From: Mesostigma viride
Taxonomy: Eukaryota; Streptophyta; Mesostigmatophyceae; Mesostigmatales; Mesostigmataceae
DNA length: 64,000 nucleotides
NCBI GenBank assembly: GCA_009746045.1
Contig: RPFO01002252.1
Coordinates: 1 to 64,000, forward strand
Direction of reading: 5' to 3'
Each line of letters begins with the position of its first letter. Position 1 is the first letter of the stretch. Below, piece after piece: positions 54,201-63,321 of this stretch. Both the position numbers and the translations under genes were made by a program. Below the pieces are notes generated by a model that saw nothing but the letters and a program-made list of their open reading frames with translations, made no database searches and was not told where the DNA came from.

Positions 54201-54772
54201 GCAAGAACGAGACCGCGCACGACGATGTGGAAAGACGACTTGAACAAATCCTTCTTCATGCGAGACGCCGTGCTGACCTCGTAGCGAAAGTCCTTGGTTG
54301 CGATGTTCAGGACGACGCGGCAGTACTCGTCGTGAACACGGCGAAAGTGTCCCGGGTAATCGATGTTCGCCAGACGCTCGTCATCTGGGTCGACCTTGTC
54401 GTCAATGTCGACGTACGCCCACGACGGGTCGTCGGGTTGTATGACTTCGTCGAGCGTGCGGCGAACGGGATGAGCAGCACACTCCGCATAGATCCGCGAA
54501 AAGTCTGCGAGGTTGCCATAATGCGCGTACTCGTTGGCGTCCTTCGTGTTGATGCCACGCGCGCAAATGAAGCGATGGCCGAGAGACACCCCAGCCTCTT
54601 TTGTGGGAGCCTTCTTGTAGCGCCATTGCGTGACGACCTTGTTCATGGTCTCATGGGTGGCCTCGGGTGGTGGGTGGAGTAGAGCCAGCCACGGAATGTC
54701 AACGTCCTTTATACTCCCACGGTGCTTTCTAGAAGGTTCGACTGTGACGACACGACTCGGTTCAGACGACAT
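51287..54772 (-). pseudogene. AEP primase fused to SF2 (origin-binding-protein-like) helicase, two in-frame TAG codons
   Basis: Open from the ATG at 54772 to TAG at 51536-51538 (1078 aa). A second TAG follows after six codons (51515-51517), and the same frame then reads sensibly for about 75 codons (GNFCQGAKGNSRGGGYLEIS, DMHAFLDRYKPSWWGDE) to TAG at 51287. N-terminus: archaeo-eukaryotic primase motifs WAYVDIDDKVD, KSSFHIVVRG and SLFRCVGMHKFGD (about residues 115-280). C-terminal half: helicase with Walker A SNCGTGKSE (about 475), LLILDEI (about 575), PTITVGVSY and LQQIFRVRH. Such fusions prime and unwind viral DNA and resemble herpesvirus UL9-type helicases. It is the likely replication protein of the PLV, here probably C-terminally broken. 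Confidence 0.8.
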
Positions 54773-54942
54773 GATAGTATATTACTTGTTTAGAAAAAAA
54801 AAATTCAGATTATAAAATGCCAAACCCTCGAACCTCGACCCTCGAGAAAAATGTTCCCATGGAACTTTTATATTCCCTGTATAATGCATGCAGTTTAGAA
54901 TACCCTTTTCGACATTCATGAAAATTTCCCACGGGAAACTAT
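54773..54942. promoter_or_regulatory. AT-rich promoter gap of the primase-helicase gene
   Basis: Read on the minus strand, TAATATACTAT lies just before the ATG. The same ATATACTAT word precedes the ATG at 56551. A10 and AT-rich sequence further upstream could hold the TATA function. Confidence 0.4.
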
Positions 54943-56205
54943 CTACTTTTTCCTCGGCCTCAGCCGACGTCCGCCAGTCTCGCCACCCTGCCTCTCGTAA
55001 ACGGCTCCTGTCAGTACGTCATGGCCCATCATGTCGCCAGCCCATTTACGTTTCTTAAATGAAGCGCCCTTCAGGAAACGAGTGATGTATGCTTGTCGCG
55101 TGGCGTCGATGCCTCCGTAAATCCGGTTGTAACGGGCGCTGTAGAGCTCGTGTTTGATCGGAATGCCAGGCTCTGATTCGAAAAGGAATTTCTGTCCAGC
55201 CTTAGCACGGGCATCTAACGCTTTGATGAGCTTTCCGTACTTCTTCGGGATGACGACGTCATAAACTGGCATGCTGTGCTGCGTTTTGAAATTCTGGATG
55301 TAGAATCTCCTCTCGCTCGGGATGTAGCCGTTCTCGTGCGGTCCTAGCTCAGCGACCGAGTCGACGATGCGCATCTGGTCGTGATTGTAACGCGTCGGTG
55401 GTAGATCTTCACCCGAGAGATAGATCAAGCCCATGAGCGCGGCGTCGGACGTGGGATCGGCTTCGTACTCTGCTTTGGCGATCTTCTGGAGCTGTTCGTA
55501 CGTGTACCTCAGCGGCTTGTTCTCGGCACGGTCAAACCGTCTGTCCAGGTCACCAACCTTCAGCTCCCTGACGCGAGCAGTGTACGCGTCCGTAACGTGA
55601 CTTGGGAGCCTCTTCTCGGGCGGCATCATTCGGTTCACGCCGTTGATGACCCCGAGGAGCTGCTTCTCATTCTCCCTCCAGGCGTCGTCCTTCGAGTGCT
55701 GGGTCTTGCGCTTGGGTTCTGATGTCTCGTGCACCACGCGAAGAACACGAGCTGTGTCGGCAAGGCAATCAACGGACTCGTACTGCGAGCACCCCAGTTT
55801 GTCGAGCAGGACCCGCATCCTGCCAATGTATCCCAAAGCGGTCTTGCGAGTCGCCCCGCGCTCCTTCGATGGCCTGCCACGCTCGTGCTGCTCTGGTCGC
55901 GCTTCCGCTGCGGCGACGGCCTCGTCGAAGGTCCAGTACCGCCCTCCTCCAGCTCGCGCAGGCGATTCCTCGTGGTGCGGTGGCTCCGGCGAGGGTGGAG
56001 AGGTCGCCTGCAAGCCGATTTTTTCCGCACACTCGGGGTTATTTGCGATCCATCGATCACTGGGATTCCAGACGCCCTTCTTGACCTTGCTTTTCGCCGA
56101 GATGCAGTTCGTCTGGTCGCGGGCGATTGCTCGCCTCTTCGCCTGGGCCCGTCGCCATTGCTCGCGACGCTCCTCTACGGTCACCGTCATCTGATGACTG
56201 AACAT
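54943..56205 (-). CDS. Tyrosine recombinase/integrase, 420 aa
   Basis: ATG at 56205, stop TAG at 54943. The C-terminal 150 residues match the tyrosine-recombinase fold: DATRQAYITRF (the box-II Arg, where LRH is usual), MGHDVLTGAVYERQ (the GH motif and the nucleophile Tyr), and an earlier ALMGLIYLSGEDLP helix with FYIQNFKTQHSMPVYDV as the beta-strand segment with Lys. The first His of the RxxH set is replaced (TRQ), as in some viral recombinases. N-terminal 120 residues are basic and Pro-rich, then a SAM-like core-binding domain. It probably carried out PLV integration. It overlaps the next ORF by 149 bp in another frame. Confidence 0.75.
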   Translation of the reverse strand: MFSHQMTVTVEERREQWRRAQAKRRAIARDQTNCISAKSKVKKGVWNPSDRWIANNPECAEKIGLQATSPPSPEPPHHEESPARAGGGRYWTFDEAVAAAEARPEQHERGRPSKERGATRKTALGYIGRMRVLLDKLGCSQYESVDCLADTARVLRVVHETSEPKRKTQHSKDDAWRENEKQLLGVINGVNRMMPPEKRLPSHVTDAYTARVRELKVGDLDRRFDRAENKPLRYTYEQLQKIAKAEYEADPTSDAALMGLIYLSGEDLPPTRYNHDQMRIVDSVAELGPHENGYIPSERRFYIQNFKTQHSMPVYDVVIPKKYGKLIKALDARAKAGQKFLFESEPGIPIKHELYSARYNRIYGGIDATRQAYITRFLKGASFKKRKWAGDMMGHDVLTGAVYERQGGETGGRRLRPRKK

Positions 56206-56551
56206 GAGACAATTTTTTGGCTCGAGGCTTTTTATACCCTACGGGGTGGATCCTTGGGCGCCCTCGAGGCCGTTTCGGTTCGTGTCGTTTTTCCGTTTTG
56301 GAGGGTGAGCGCCCACGTGGACGCCTGCGATCGCCCACCAAGGCGAGGATGGCCAATCGGATTTCGGGGCTCATGTCGTGACAGGTGGACGGAATCGTGT
56401 CGTGGTGGCCTGCTTCTTGAAGGATCCTGACGACACGTTCTAGAGTTTTCTGCCCCAGTCGAGAACCCGAACAATATCGGAGGAGTGCTTGGGTGTCCAA
56501 CACGTACTCCTTCTCGGCGCCTGCGTATCGTTTGATGGACGGAATATCCAT
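56057..56551 (-). CDS. Basic AT-hook-like protein, 164 aa, overlapping the recombinase
   Basis: ATG at 56551 preceded by GATATACT. Residues 1-75 are mixed and helical; residues about 78-115 are rich in Arg/Pro/Lys and contain RPRGRPRIHP, a clear AT-hook core. The last 50 residues, which overlap the recombinase start, look like an out-of-frame reading, so the true gene may be fused in frame to the recombinase (one indel near 56160-56190) and provide its N-terminal DNA-binding part. That is inference. Confidence 0.45.
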   Translation of the reverse strand: MDIPSIKRYAGAEKEYVLDTQALLRYCSGSRLGQKTLERVVRILQEAGHHDTIPSTCHDMSPEIRLAILALVGDRRRPRGRSPSKTEKRHEPKRPRGRPRIHPVGYKKPRAKKLSHVQSSDDGDRRGASRAMATGPGEEASNRPRPDELHLGEKQGQEGRLESQ

Positions 56552-56573
56552 AGTATATCATGTTCAGAGAAAA

Positions 56574-57457
56574 TTATTTTATCGAGAGAAATGTATTGAA
56601 GTTTCGACGAAACATTTTTTTCGGGTCGCGCTGGTCGAAGTCGACAGCGAAGAAGTCGTGAGGATCGTCCTTGACGGCGTGGTCCCATAGCGCGAGAAAC
56701 TCGTCCGGCGCCACAGCCCCCGCGCTCTCTTCCGCGATCTGTCGCGCGGCTCGATGGTCCTTCGTTCTGAACAGCGCAAGAAACGATATATTCGCTCGCA
56801 CTGCTCGTGGTACGCCACCGCTTGTGTACGCCTGTGTCAGGAAAATCATGCTCGTGAGGAAGTGTCTGTGTTTGAACGCGAAAGCCGCAACAGCGTTTTT
56901 GCTAGAGCTCTGATAGAGGGCACTGCCTTGCATGTCGTCTATCAGAATGAGCGACGAAGGAGGACCGTGCTCGAACCTTGTCGCAGGTTTATCCCAGTTC
57001 ATTGCATCAAGGCGTAGGTACATGGAGAGGTCCATGAGTTCTGCGTTTTTTTCCCATCCACGTATTCGCGTTTGAACGTTTCCCAGACCTTGAGATCGTC
57101 CTTGTACCTCTCGTATTCGTGGAGGTCAGACTTTATATGATCTATCATCCCATCGAATGCCAGGTTAGAGTAGACTTCCATCGTCATAGCTGGTTCCGGG
57201 AGCTCCTTGTATTTTGGCTCCGTGTGGGCACTCCCTGAAATGAGGTACAGCTTGTCGAATGAGTTGTTAGCAAAGTAAGCCTTCGCCATGTTGACTGCCG
57301 ATGTAGTTTTCCCAGACCGTCGAGCTCCGCAGAAGTTTGCGATGAAATGAAGACTCGGCATATTCGGTGGAGCAGGACGCTGTGGGGCGTATCGTTGCTT
57401 GATGTCTTTGTTCTCAAGTGAATGAATTCGTCGCTCTTCGATGATAGCCATTATCAT
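56574..57457 (-). pseudogene. FtsK/HerA-type genome-packaging ATPase, frameshifted in a T7 run
   Basis: The first ORF (57457-56999) carries Walker A GARRSGKTTS at about residue 44. The second (to 56574) carries Walker B LILIDDMQ and then LTQAY, the sensor-like Gln. They change frame at seven T (57045-57051, A7 on the coding strand): one more base gives a continuous protein of about 290 aa, the normal size for virophage/PLV ATPases, which pump DNA into the capsid. The gene lies 12 bp after the coiled-coil gene. Confidence 0.8.
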
Positions 57458-57469
57458 TCTGAAGACATT

Positions 57470-57996
57470 TTAATCGTCCAGACTAGCAAGGAGAGACGCG
57501 CGGATGGCGGCCATGCGCATCTCGTATGGCGTCATCGCGACAGGTGGCGGTGGTGGAGGTGGGAGCTGTCGGGTCTTGATCGGGGGTGGCGGAGAGTCCG
57601 GCTCTGTCTCCTTGGGCTTTCGACCCCGTCTTGGTTTTGGCGTGTCGGCGGGGGTTGAGGCGACGGAATCTTCAGCGAGAAGGCGTTCAATCCGCGATTT
57701 GTTGCGGGCTTCTTGCAGCTCGAGTTCGACTAGCCTTTGCCGCTGAATCTCCAATTCCTTTGCAAGGACCTTTCGTTTCGTTATCTCTGCCTCCTTTTCT
57801 CGTTTCGTCTCTTCTCCCTCTCGGCTTTTGCGCGTTGCTGGTAAACCCTCATTTTGTCGCGAAGGGCTTTTTTCTGTTCATCATTCAGCGGTTGTCCCTT
57901 TCGAATTGTCTTGACCAGGTCAACCTGCTCTTCCCGCGTCTCGGCGAAGGTTTCGTCTTGGTAGCTCGTTGGGGTCTCTGAAGCCTCAGAGGCCAT
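57470..57996 (-). pseudogene. Coiled-coil protein, about 175 aa, frameshifted
   Basis: ATG at 57996 (MASEASETPTSY). The first frame ends at 57781; a second frame from about 57815 to 57470 continues the same charged helix (REKEAEITKRKVLAKELEIQ, VELELQEARNKSRIERL), followed by a Pro-rich stretch (PPPPPPP) and an amphipathic C-terminus (TPYEMRMAAIRASLLASL). The frame change is near 57810-57820. A coiled-coil Pro-rich protein beside the ATPase; function unknown. Confidence 0.55.
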
Positions 57997-58020
57997 GTTT
58001 ATATTCTAGGTAGATAATAA
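57997..58020. promoter_or_regulatory. 24-bp divergent start region of the PLV
   Basis: Separates the ATG of the minus-strand coiled-coil gene from that of the plus-strand fibre gene. Contains TATATTC/TATAAAC-like sequence on the minus strand and AGATAATAA on the plus strand; both promoters must overlap coding DNA. Confidence 0.4.
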
Positions 58021-60786
58021 ATGGTCGTTCTAACAACATTGAGCAGACCGACCAATCTCGCCACCGGGTTAACGCTCGACCCTGAAATGGAGGAGCGTGT
58101 TTCTAACATCGAAACAGACATAGATGGGCTTCAAGCTAGCGTTACGTTACTTCTTGGCACTTCACATCCATTCGATGAGTCACTCGTTGTCGACGGATTC
58201 AAAATTTTCTACCCGAGCCAGCCGACAAATGTGCGACTCGGAGACAATTACGACGACGAGACCGCAAGCGACCCATCGGAACTTGCTTACAGTCTCGTCG
58301 TGAATGGGTATTCCTATTTTAAATCAGGGACTACTTTAGTCGACGATCTCACTCTAAATGAACCTTACCTTACGGCGAAAGTGGGAGCAACCCAGTACCA
58401 CGTCTTCGACTTTAGCCCTGATACGTTGCTAGACCCTGGTGGCAGAGTCCTGACCCGCGCGCAATTGGACTACCTTTTTGACCAACACGGGGTAGGCAAA
58501 ACGTCGATAGCTAACTTGAACGGGGATTTCGTCCTCCATCTCGAAGACGGGACGACCGTGTCGCACCAAAACGCGTTCAACGTCATCAATGACCAGGATG
58601 TGCGAGTCCAGCTGCCCTACAACGTTACGAATGGCGACGCGAGTGGAATCTGTAAGTTTACCTATCGCGACTACCACACGACCCAGGCGCGCACGGGGGA
58701 GAGCGTTGTGGACGGAGAGGTAGGATATCCATACTTTTCCGACTCTTTCTATGGTCTCGGCGGATCTCGATTTAACGGCCTCCCTCTCCGCGTGGAGTTG
58801 TTGTCTTTCGCCACGATTCGCGACGACAACCGCCGCCTTCCACTAACTGGGAGATCCTTCACCATCACGCGTACATACTCGCCACTGACGGACTGGCGAA
58901 TGGGTCCGATTGACCCTGTGAACGCACTCTACTGGAGCACCAATCCAACCACCGCTAATTGGGAGGTCGTAGAGGGAACGACCCTCAAACAGGGCATAAA
59001 GATGACGACCCCCTTCGCATACCAACGCAAACTCCCCATCAGGTGGTACATGAATTCCACCCAGCTCACGCCGACCACTCCGACCATCGGCGGAGTCTCC
59101 CTCTCGCAAAACGGGGGACTGCGCGGGGAAGACGCCGTAATCACCGCGCCAGTCGCGGCAGATAGTAACAAGTATATGAACTACGAGATAGACGTCTACA
59201 ACGACTCGACCCTCACCTCCTACACCACCCACAAAGGAGGGGTGATGGTATGCGTTTCAAAAATGAGCCAACTGCACTCCGGCATCCGGACACCAAGTTC
59301 CTACATTTCATATCTAAATCCTGTAAAAATCGCGATCAACGGCGTCTACGCAGACCATGATGTGGGGTGGGGAAAGTCGTTGCCTCCTCTCACCGGTTTT
59401 CATCTGTTGGCGAACGGAGTATCTCAAGGGGCCTTGGATGGGACGTTGAAGACAACGACGTTTCAAAATCCATCCGAAGGCGATGATGTAGAACTCAGAT
59501 ACAGGATCGTAACCGTAAAGGACTCGCCAAACCTGTCAGGAGAGACCGTGGAGATAGACGGCCCCGCTACGACGCTCCATTCTCTAGAATCATTCTCGCG
59601 CCACTCCGTGACCACGCTGCAAGCAGAAGCTTCGAAATACTACTTTGAAGGGTCTCCCGAAAAATTCTTTTTTGTAAAAACAGCCACTCCGGCACCAAGC
59701 AAATGTGTTGTTTTTTCAGAGCAGCTCATCGACGGCCCATTTCTATTGTGTTTTCGGCTATATTTGGGCAGCAACGATGCTTTCGTCTCGTTTGCAGAAA
59801 ATACTATGTCTTTGACGAATAAATATCACCCGGCCACGACAGATGCCCATCAGAATTGGAGAAATGCGGCTACGACGCATTGGGGTATGCTGGGTATCAA
59901 TCTGCACCATAGTGACTATGCACTCGACCTGTTTGACAATCTGAAGTCGAAGGTTCGATACACGTTAAACTCATCATGGAGACAACAAAACAGCTACTGG
60001 GTGGCATTTCGAAGAAAATCGGATGGGAAGGTGGAGCGTTATATATCCAAAACAACTCCTCAAGAACTTAGTGACATGACTAAAATCTCAAACTCGTCCG
60101 GTATATTTACAACCACTCCTACAGACATTCTTGACCCGTACATTCCGATGCCCCTCCGACCAGTCTTCCACTTGAGCGGAGAGTACCACGGCGCGTATGT
60201 CTGGCCAATCAAAGATGACCTACAAGACATAGAGTTCGACTCTCTAAAAACCAACAACCCATCCGGATCGTACACAGCCGTCGGAGACGTGTTGGAGCTG
60301 CGTCACAGGTCCACCTCGTCGAGGAATTGTAGCATTTTTGGCAAATATAGCGTCACAAAACCCGTACCGGGTGTGGCGGATACTTGGTTTAAGGAGCTAA
60401 CACTCACGAATGAGAGTGTCATCCGCACGGTTGTTAAGTGTCCCGATGTTCAATACGGCGTGCAAATGAACCAATATACTGCCAAAATATATGGGATTCT
60501 ACCAGCTCGTCAGTCGGTAAGGAAGTTTTATGTAAGACTTGGATTTTCAAACACCAAGTTGAGCAATGATCCGTTGCTTATCAGCGTAGTCGTTGGAGAA
60601 GCGTGGACTGGCGGTTTTTCTACAACGACAATATCAAAATCCTCGTCGTACGTTGACATAACCTGTGATCATATTTCACTGGTTGATCCTCCAGTTACTG
60701 GTATGATCCATTTGGCGACCGTGACGTTCCAGGTATTAGATCCAACAGTATCTGGCCCGACCCGCTTTTATTTGCTTCTAGCCTAA
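58021..60786 (+). CDS. Fibre/spike-like structural protein, 921 aa
   Basis: ATG at 58021. Residues about 25-50 form a short coiled coil (EMEERVSNIETDIDGLQASV), as at the base of trimeric fibres. The rest is beta-rich with many Thr/Ser/Tyr/Asn and aromatic residues, few cysteines and no enzymatic motif. Size, composition and position as the first gene of the capsid block suggest a receptor-binding fibre. No specific homologue recognised. Confidence 0.55.
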   Translation: MVVLTTLSRPTNLATGLTLDPEMEERVSNIETDIDGLQASVTLLLGTSHPFDESLVVDGFKIFYPSQPTNVRLGDNYDDETASDPSELAYSLVVNGYSYFKSGTTLVDDLTLNEPYLTAKVGATQYHVFDFSPDTLLDPGGRVLTRAQLDYLFDQHGVGKTSIANLNGDFVLHLEDGTTVSHQNAFNVINDQDVRVQLPYNVTNGDASGICKFTYRDYHTTQARTGESVVDGEVGYPYFSDSFYGLGGSRFNGLPLRVELLSFATIRDDNRRLPLTGRSFTITRTYSPLTDWRMGPIDPVNALYWSTNPTTANWEVVEGTTLKQGIKMTTPFAYQRKLPIRWYMNSTQLTPTTPTIGGVSLSQNGGLRGEDAVITAPVAADSNKYMNYEIDVYNDSTLTSYTTHKGGVMVCVSKMSQLHSGIRTPSSYISYLNPVKIAINGVYADHDVGWGKSLPPLTGFHLLANGVSQGALDGTLKTTTFQNPSEGDDVELRYRIVTVKDSPNLSGETVEIDGPATTLHSLESFSRHSVTTLQAEASKYYFEGSPEKFFFVKTATPAPSKCVVFSEQLIDGPFLLCFRLYLGSNDAFVSFAENTMSLTNKYHPATTDAHQNWRNAATTHWGMLGINLHHSDYALDLFDNLKSKVRYTLNSSWRQQNSYWVAFRRKSDGKVERYISKTTPQELSDMTKISNSSGIFTTTPTDILDPYIPMPLRPVFHLSGEYHGAYVWPIKDDLQDIEFDSLKTNNPSGSYTAVGDVLELRHRSTSSRNCSIFGKYSVTKPVPGVADTWFKELTLTNESVIRTVVKCPDVQYGVQMNQYTAKIYGILPARQSVRKFYVRLGFSNTKLSNDPLLISVVVGEAWTGGFSTTTISKSSSYVDITCDHISLVDPPVTGMIHLATVTFQVLDPTVSGPTRFYLLLA

Positions 60787-60833
60787 GCTACTATTATGGT
60801 TCAAGCCTGTCGTCAATTGGCGGCAATCACGGG

Positions 60834-61331
60834 ATGGACGTGGCCCTGTATGAAGATGTCCGAGAAACTAGGCGTATATCGCACACGATATTGGAAGCAG
60901 ATTCTTTGGTCGGTCTGAGGCAGCCCATATACGACTACCCGCTTCCGCAATTTTGGCACGGCGCCCCTGTGGCCGTGATGTCTTTCCACGACCCGGCCAC
61001 ACAATCGGAACTAACTCTTCCGACCGCGTTGACCAATATCCTTGTCAGGTTAACATTTGATAACAACCCACCAACGATTCTCGACATATCAAACCCATAT
61101 CGCTTAACGGCTAGCGGCCTGTCCGTCTGGCCGGTAAACGTTATAATTGGCAGCAACTGGAATGTTGTTTCAGGATACGAGGAGGATGACGGGGTGTTTG
61201 AAATCGCATTGCGGATTCCTCGCATCACCACTGACACGTCAACAAACATAGCACTCTCTACGGCGTTTTGCAAGTCGCGCGCTGGAAAAATGGCCGTGTC
61301 GACTAACAAGACCCTCACTTGGACGTTATAA
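60834..61331 (+). CDS. Small beta-rich PLV protein, 165 aa
   Basis: ATG at 60834, stop TAA. Sequence is beta-strand-rich (NILVRLTFDNNPPTILDI, GVFEIALRIPRI) with no signal peptide or zinc motif. Lies between the fibre-like and zinc-finger genes, all on the plus strand. A minor structural protein is likely; family unknown. Confidence 0.5.
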   Translation: MDVALYEDVRETRRISHTILEADSLVGLRQPIYDYPLPQFWHGAPVAVMSFHDPATQSELTLPTALTNILVRLTFDNNPPTILDISNPYRLTASGLSVWPVNVIIGSNWNVVSGYEEDDGVFEIALRIPRITTDTSTNIALSTAFCKSRAGKMAVSTNKTLTWTL

Positions 61332-61353
61332 AAATCTATGATTATATGCAGAA

Positions 61354-61857
61354 ATGGCAAGGCGTCAGAAATCAGCACGGCGCCGTCCTTCAAGTAAAAG
61401 GGGAAAACCGAAGCGTAAGGTCGCACCCCAGTCGCAGGTGACCGCTTCATCGACCAACACCATTGTCATCCACAGCGCGCCGGTCCGAAGAGCGGTGAAC
61501 AAAGGGAAGGTCGCAGAGGCGCGAGGGTTCAAGGATGCCCTTCTCATGGCGTCAGTGATGGCGAACTCTAGACCGGTCGCGTACCCCCCATTGTCCGCGT
61601 ATGCCCAACCGGCCCCTGTCGCGCCGGCTCCCGAACCGGTTGTCGTCGATGAAGCAGTGGCGGCACCCCCGGAGCCTGCGGGTGTACCTGTCGGGAAACG
61701 AGTCCAGGTGGGAGGCGCGAGGTGGAAATGCCCACAACCCGGGTGTAAGAGCACGTTCGCAAACGAAAAAAACCTCCTGCTGCATCTCAGGAGGGTCCAC
61801 AACACGGTCGTGGGAATTCCAAAAGAAGGCGCTGAAAAAAATCTCACAGAAGAGTAA
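61354..61857 (+). CDS. C2H2 zinc-finger protein in the capsid block, 167 aa
   Basis: ATG at 61354. N-terminus extremely basic (ARRQKSARRRPSSKRGKPKRK), middle Ala/Pro-rich, C-terminus with one classical C2H2 finger: CPQPGCKSTFANEKNLLLHL then RRVH. The stop is 2 nt before the next ATG, indicating tight coupling. Basic tail plus finger suggests DNA binding, perhaps genome condensation in the particle. Confidence 0.65.
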   Translation: MARRQKSARRRPSSKRGKPKRKVAPQSQVTASSTNTIVIHSAPVRRAVNKGKVAEARGFKDALLMASVMANSRPVAYPPLSAYAQPAPVAPAPEPVVVDEAVAAPPEPAGVPVGKRVQVGGARWKCPQPGCKSTFANEKNLLLHLRRVHNTVVGIPKEGAEKNLTEE

Positions 61858-61859
61858 AC

Positions 61860-62960
61860 ATGAGCAGCCCGCTGTTCACTGACGCCGAGATGCTCGAGAT
61901 CTCTCAATGGATGACCCTCCATCCAAATGTCCCACGAGAGTTCATTGAGGCAGCCATGCTCTACTGTAAGAAGAAGCCACTCACAGGGAAGACAAGGCGC
62001 GCCATGAAAAGGGCATCGGCGAAAATTGAGGAAGGCGTCGTCAAGGTTTTTGGGACAAACGAAATTACTTCTGAGCTATTGTCAGAAGAAGTGGCCGATG
62101 AAGAGTTCATCCAGGAAACGCTGACACTCACTCTTCGCACGGAGAACCGAACTCGCGGGACGCTAGTGGATCCGGTATGGGACATCCCGGCGGGACTCCT
62201 TGACGATTATCACGACGTCGGGCTTACCCTCATGACCATCCCGTTTGAACAGACTCACATCAGCGAAGGAAACCGATACTTCACTGTCCGTTTGTCTGGC
62301 AGCGAGTCCCCTACGAAGGTGACCTTGCCGCTCGGCTCGTACACGACTATCGAAAACCGAAAAAACATAGAGGAAGCTTTGAAGGCGGTAGATCCTGGGT
62401 TCTCGGTCACGTACAACAGGGCGACTAGTCTTTTTACCGTGACAAATGCCACCGAGTTCTCTGTCGCGGTGGATGAGCCCACGGGCCGGGTGTTGGGGCT
62501 CATGGAAGGATCATATCCTTTCACAGGTGTCCTCGCTAGCAACCGGCCAGCAACGAATGGGAGACTGAGAATGGTGTATGTATACAGCGACATCGTTCGA
62601 GGAAACGTGATATCATCGTCGACAGGCACGGGATATGGAGGCCTTTTGGCCGTCTGTCCCAACATGTCGCAGTTCTTAGAACCCATTGTTTGGCAGGCAG
62701 CGACCCCTTTGTGGCAGCATCTCAAGGACTCTCCCAGCAACATCACGATCCGACTGCTCGACGAGGACGACGCTCCTATAACTGTCTACTCGGATTGGGC
62801 TCTTCAGCTCTCCTTCCGCATAAGCCCTCAGAAGGCGATGGGAATAGAGGCGAGGAAGATCGGGAGCGTTTTGAAGTATATGGCCCTTGACAGGACCGTC
62901 CAGCCACAAACCAGATTTATTTCTCAGCCATCTAGTACTATCGAGGACGATGAAAGTTAA
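61860..62960 (+). CDS. Penton-like minor capsid protein, 366 aa
   Basis: ATG at 61860. The C-terminal 260 residues show the PLV/adintovirus penton pattern: beta strands around YFTVRLSG, LPLGSYTTIENRKNIEEALK, SVTYNRATSLFTV, RVLGLMEG, RLRMVYVYSDIVRGN, LLAVCPN and NITIRLLDEDDAPI...WALQLSF. The N-terminal 90 residues are helical and basic. Single-jelly-roll pentons fill the capsid vertices. It lies directly before the pVI-like and major capsid genes, the usual late-gene neighbourhood. Confidence 0.7.
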   Translation: MSSPLFTDAEMLEISQWMTLHPNVPREFIEAAMLYCKKKPLTGKTRRAMKRASAKIEEGVVKVFGTNEITSELLSEEVADEEFIQETLTLTLRTENRTRGTLVDPVWDIPAGLLDDYHDVGLTLMTIPFEQTHISEGNRYFTVRLSGSESPTKVTLPLGSYTTIENRKNIEEALKAVDPGFSVTYNRATSLFTVTNATEFSVAVDEPTGRVLGLMEGSYPFTGVLASNRPATNGRLRMVYVYSDIVRGNVISSSTGTGYGGLLAVCPNMSQFLEPIVWQAATPLWQHLKDSPSNITIRLLDEDDAPITVYSDWALQLSFRISPQKAMGIEARKIGSVLKYMALDRTVQPQTRFISQPSSTIEDDES

Positions 62961-63306
62961 TTTTGGAGCAATCGGAAACGTGGCTAGACGCGTGGGAGAG
63001 TTTGCCGGCAACGCTATCAAGAGGGTCGGCGACGGGGCGGCCATCGTGTCAGCTGTCAAGAAAGCCGGGCACGTCGCTGGCGAAGTCATCTCAAAAATTG
63101 GCGACGGGGCGCGGGCTGCCAAACAGGCGGCGGGCATTGTCGATTCCGCGCTCGGACACATCCCATCCAACATGATCGCGAAGAGTACGCTGCTCGGGAA
63201 AGCGTACTCGGTCGCAAACACTGGTCTGAGCGCCTTGTCCAACCTCGAAAGACGGGTTGATGGAGCGAAGGTAAAAAATCCCATACTCGGCCAGCTTCTT
63301 CAGTAA
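62950..63306 (+). CDS. pVI-like amphipathic capsid protein, 118 aa
   Basis: ATG at 62950, overlapping the penton gene's end by 11 nt; a longer reading to 62887 has only a TTG start. The protein is made of Gly/Ala/Lys-rich amphipathic helices with two related repeats (RVGEFAGNAIKRVGDGAAIV and KAGHVAGEVISKIGDGARAA). This composition matches membrane-active pVI/pX-type proteins of adeno-like viruses and PLVs, which help in leaving the endosome. The match is by pattern, not by alignment. Confidence 0.55.
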   Translation: MKVNFGAIGNVARRVGEFAGNAIKRVGDGAAIVSAVKKAGHVAGEVISKIGDGARAAKQAAGIVDSALGHIPSNMIAKSTLLGKAYSVANTGLSALSNLERRVDGAKVKNPILGQLLQ

Positions 63307-63321
63307 AAATATCTCATTCGA

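Noticed and set aside
51287-56205. TAG reassigned to an amino acid in the PLV
   Set aside because: The recombinase and BRO-like genes end cleanly at TAG; decay is the simpler explanation.
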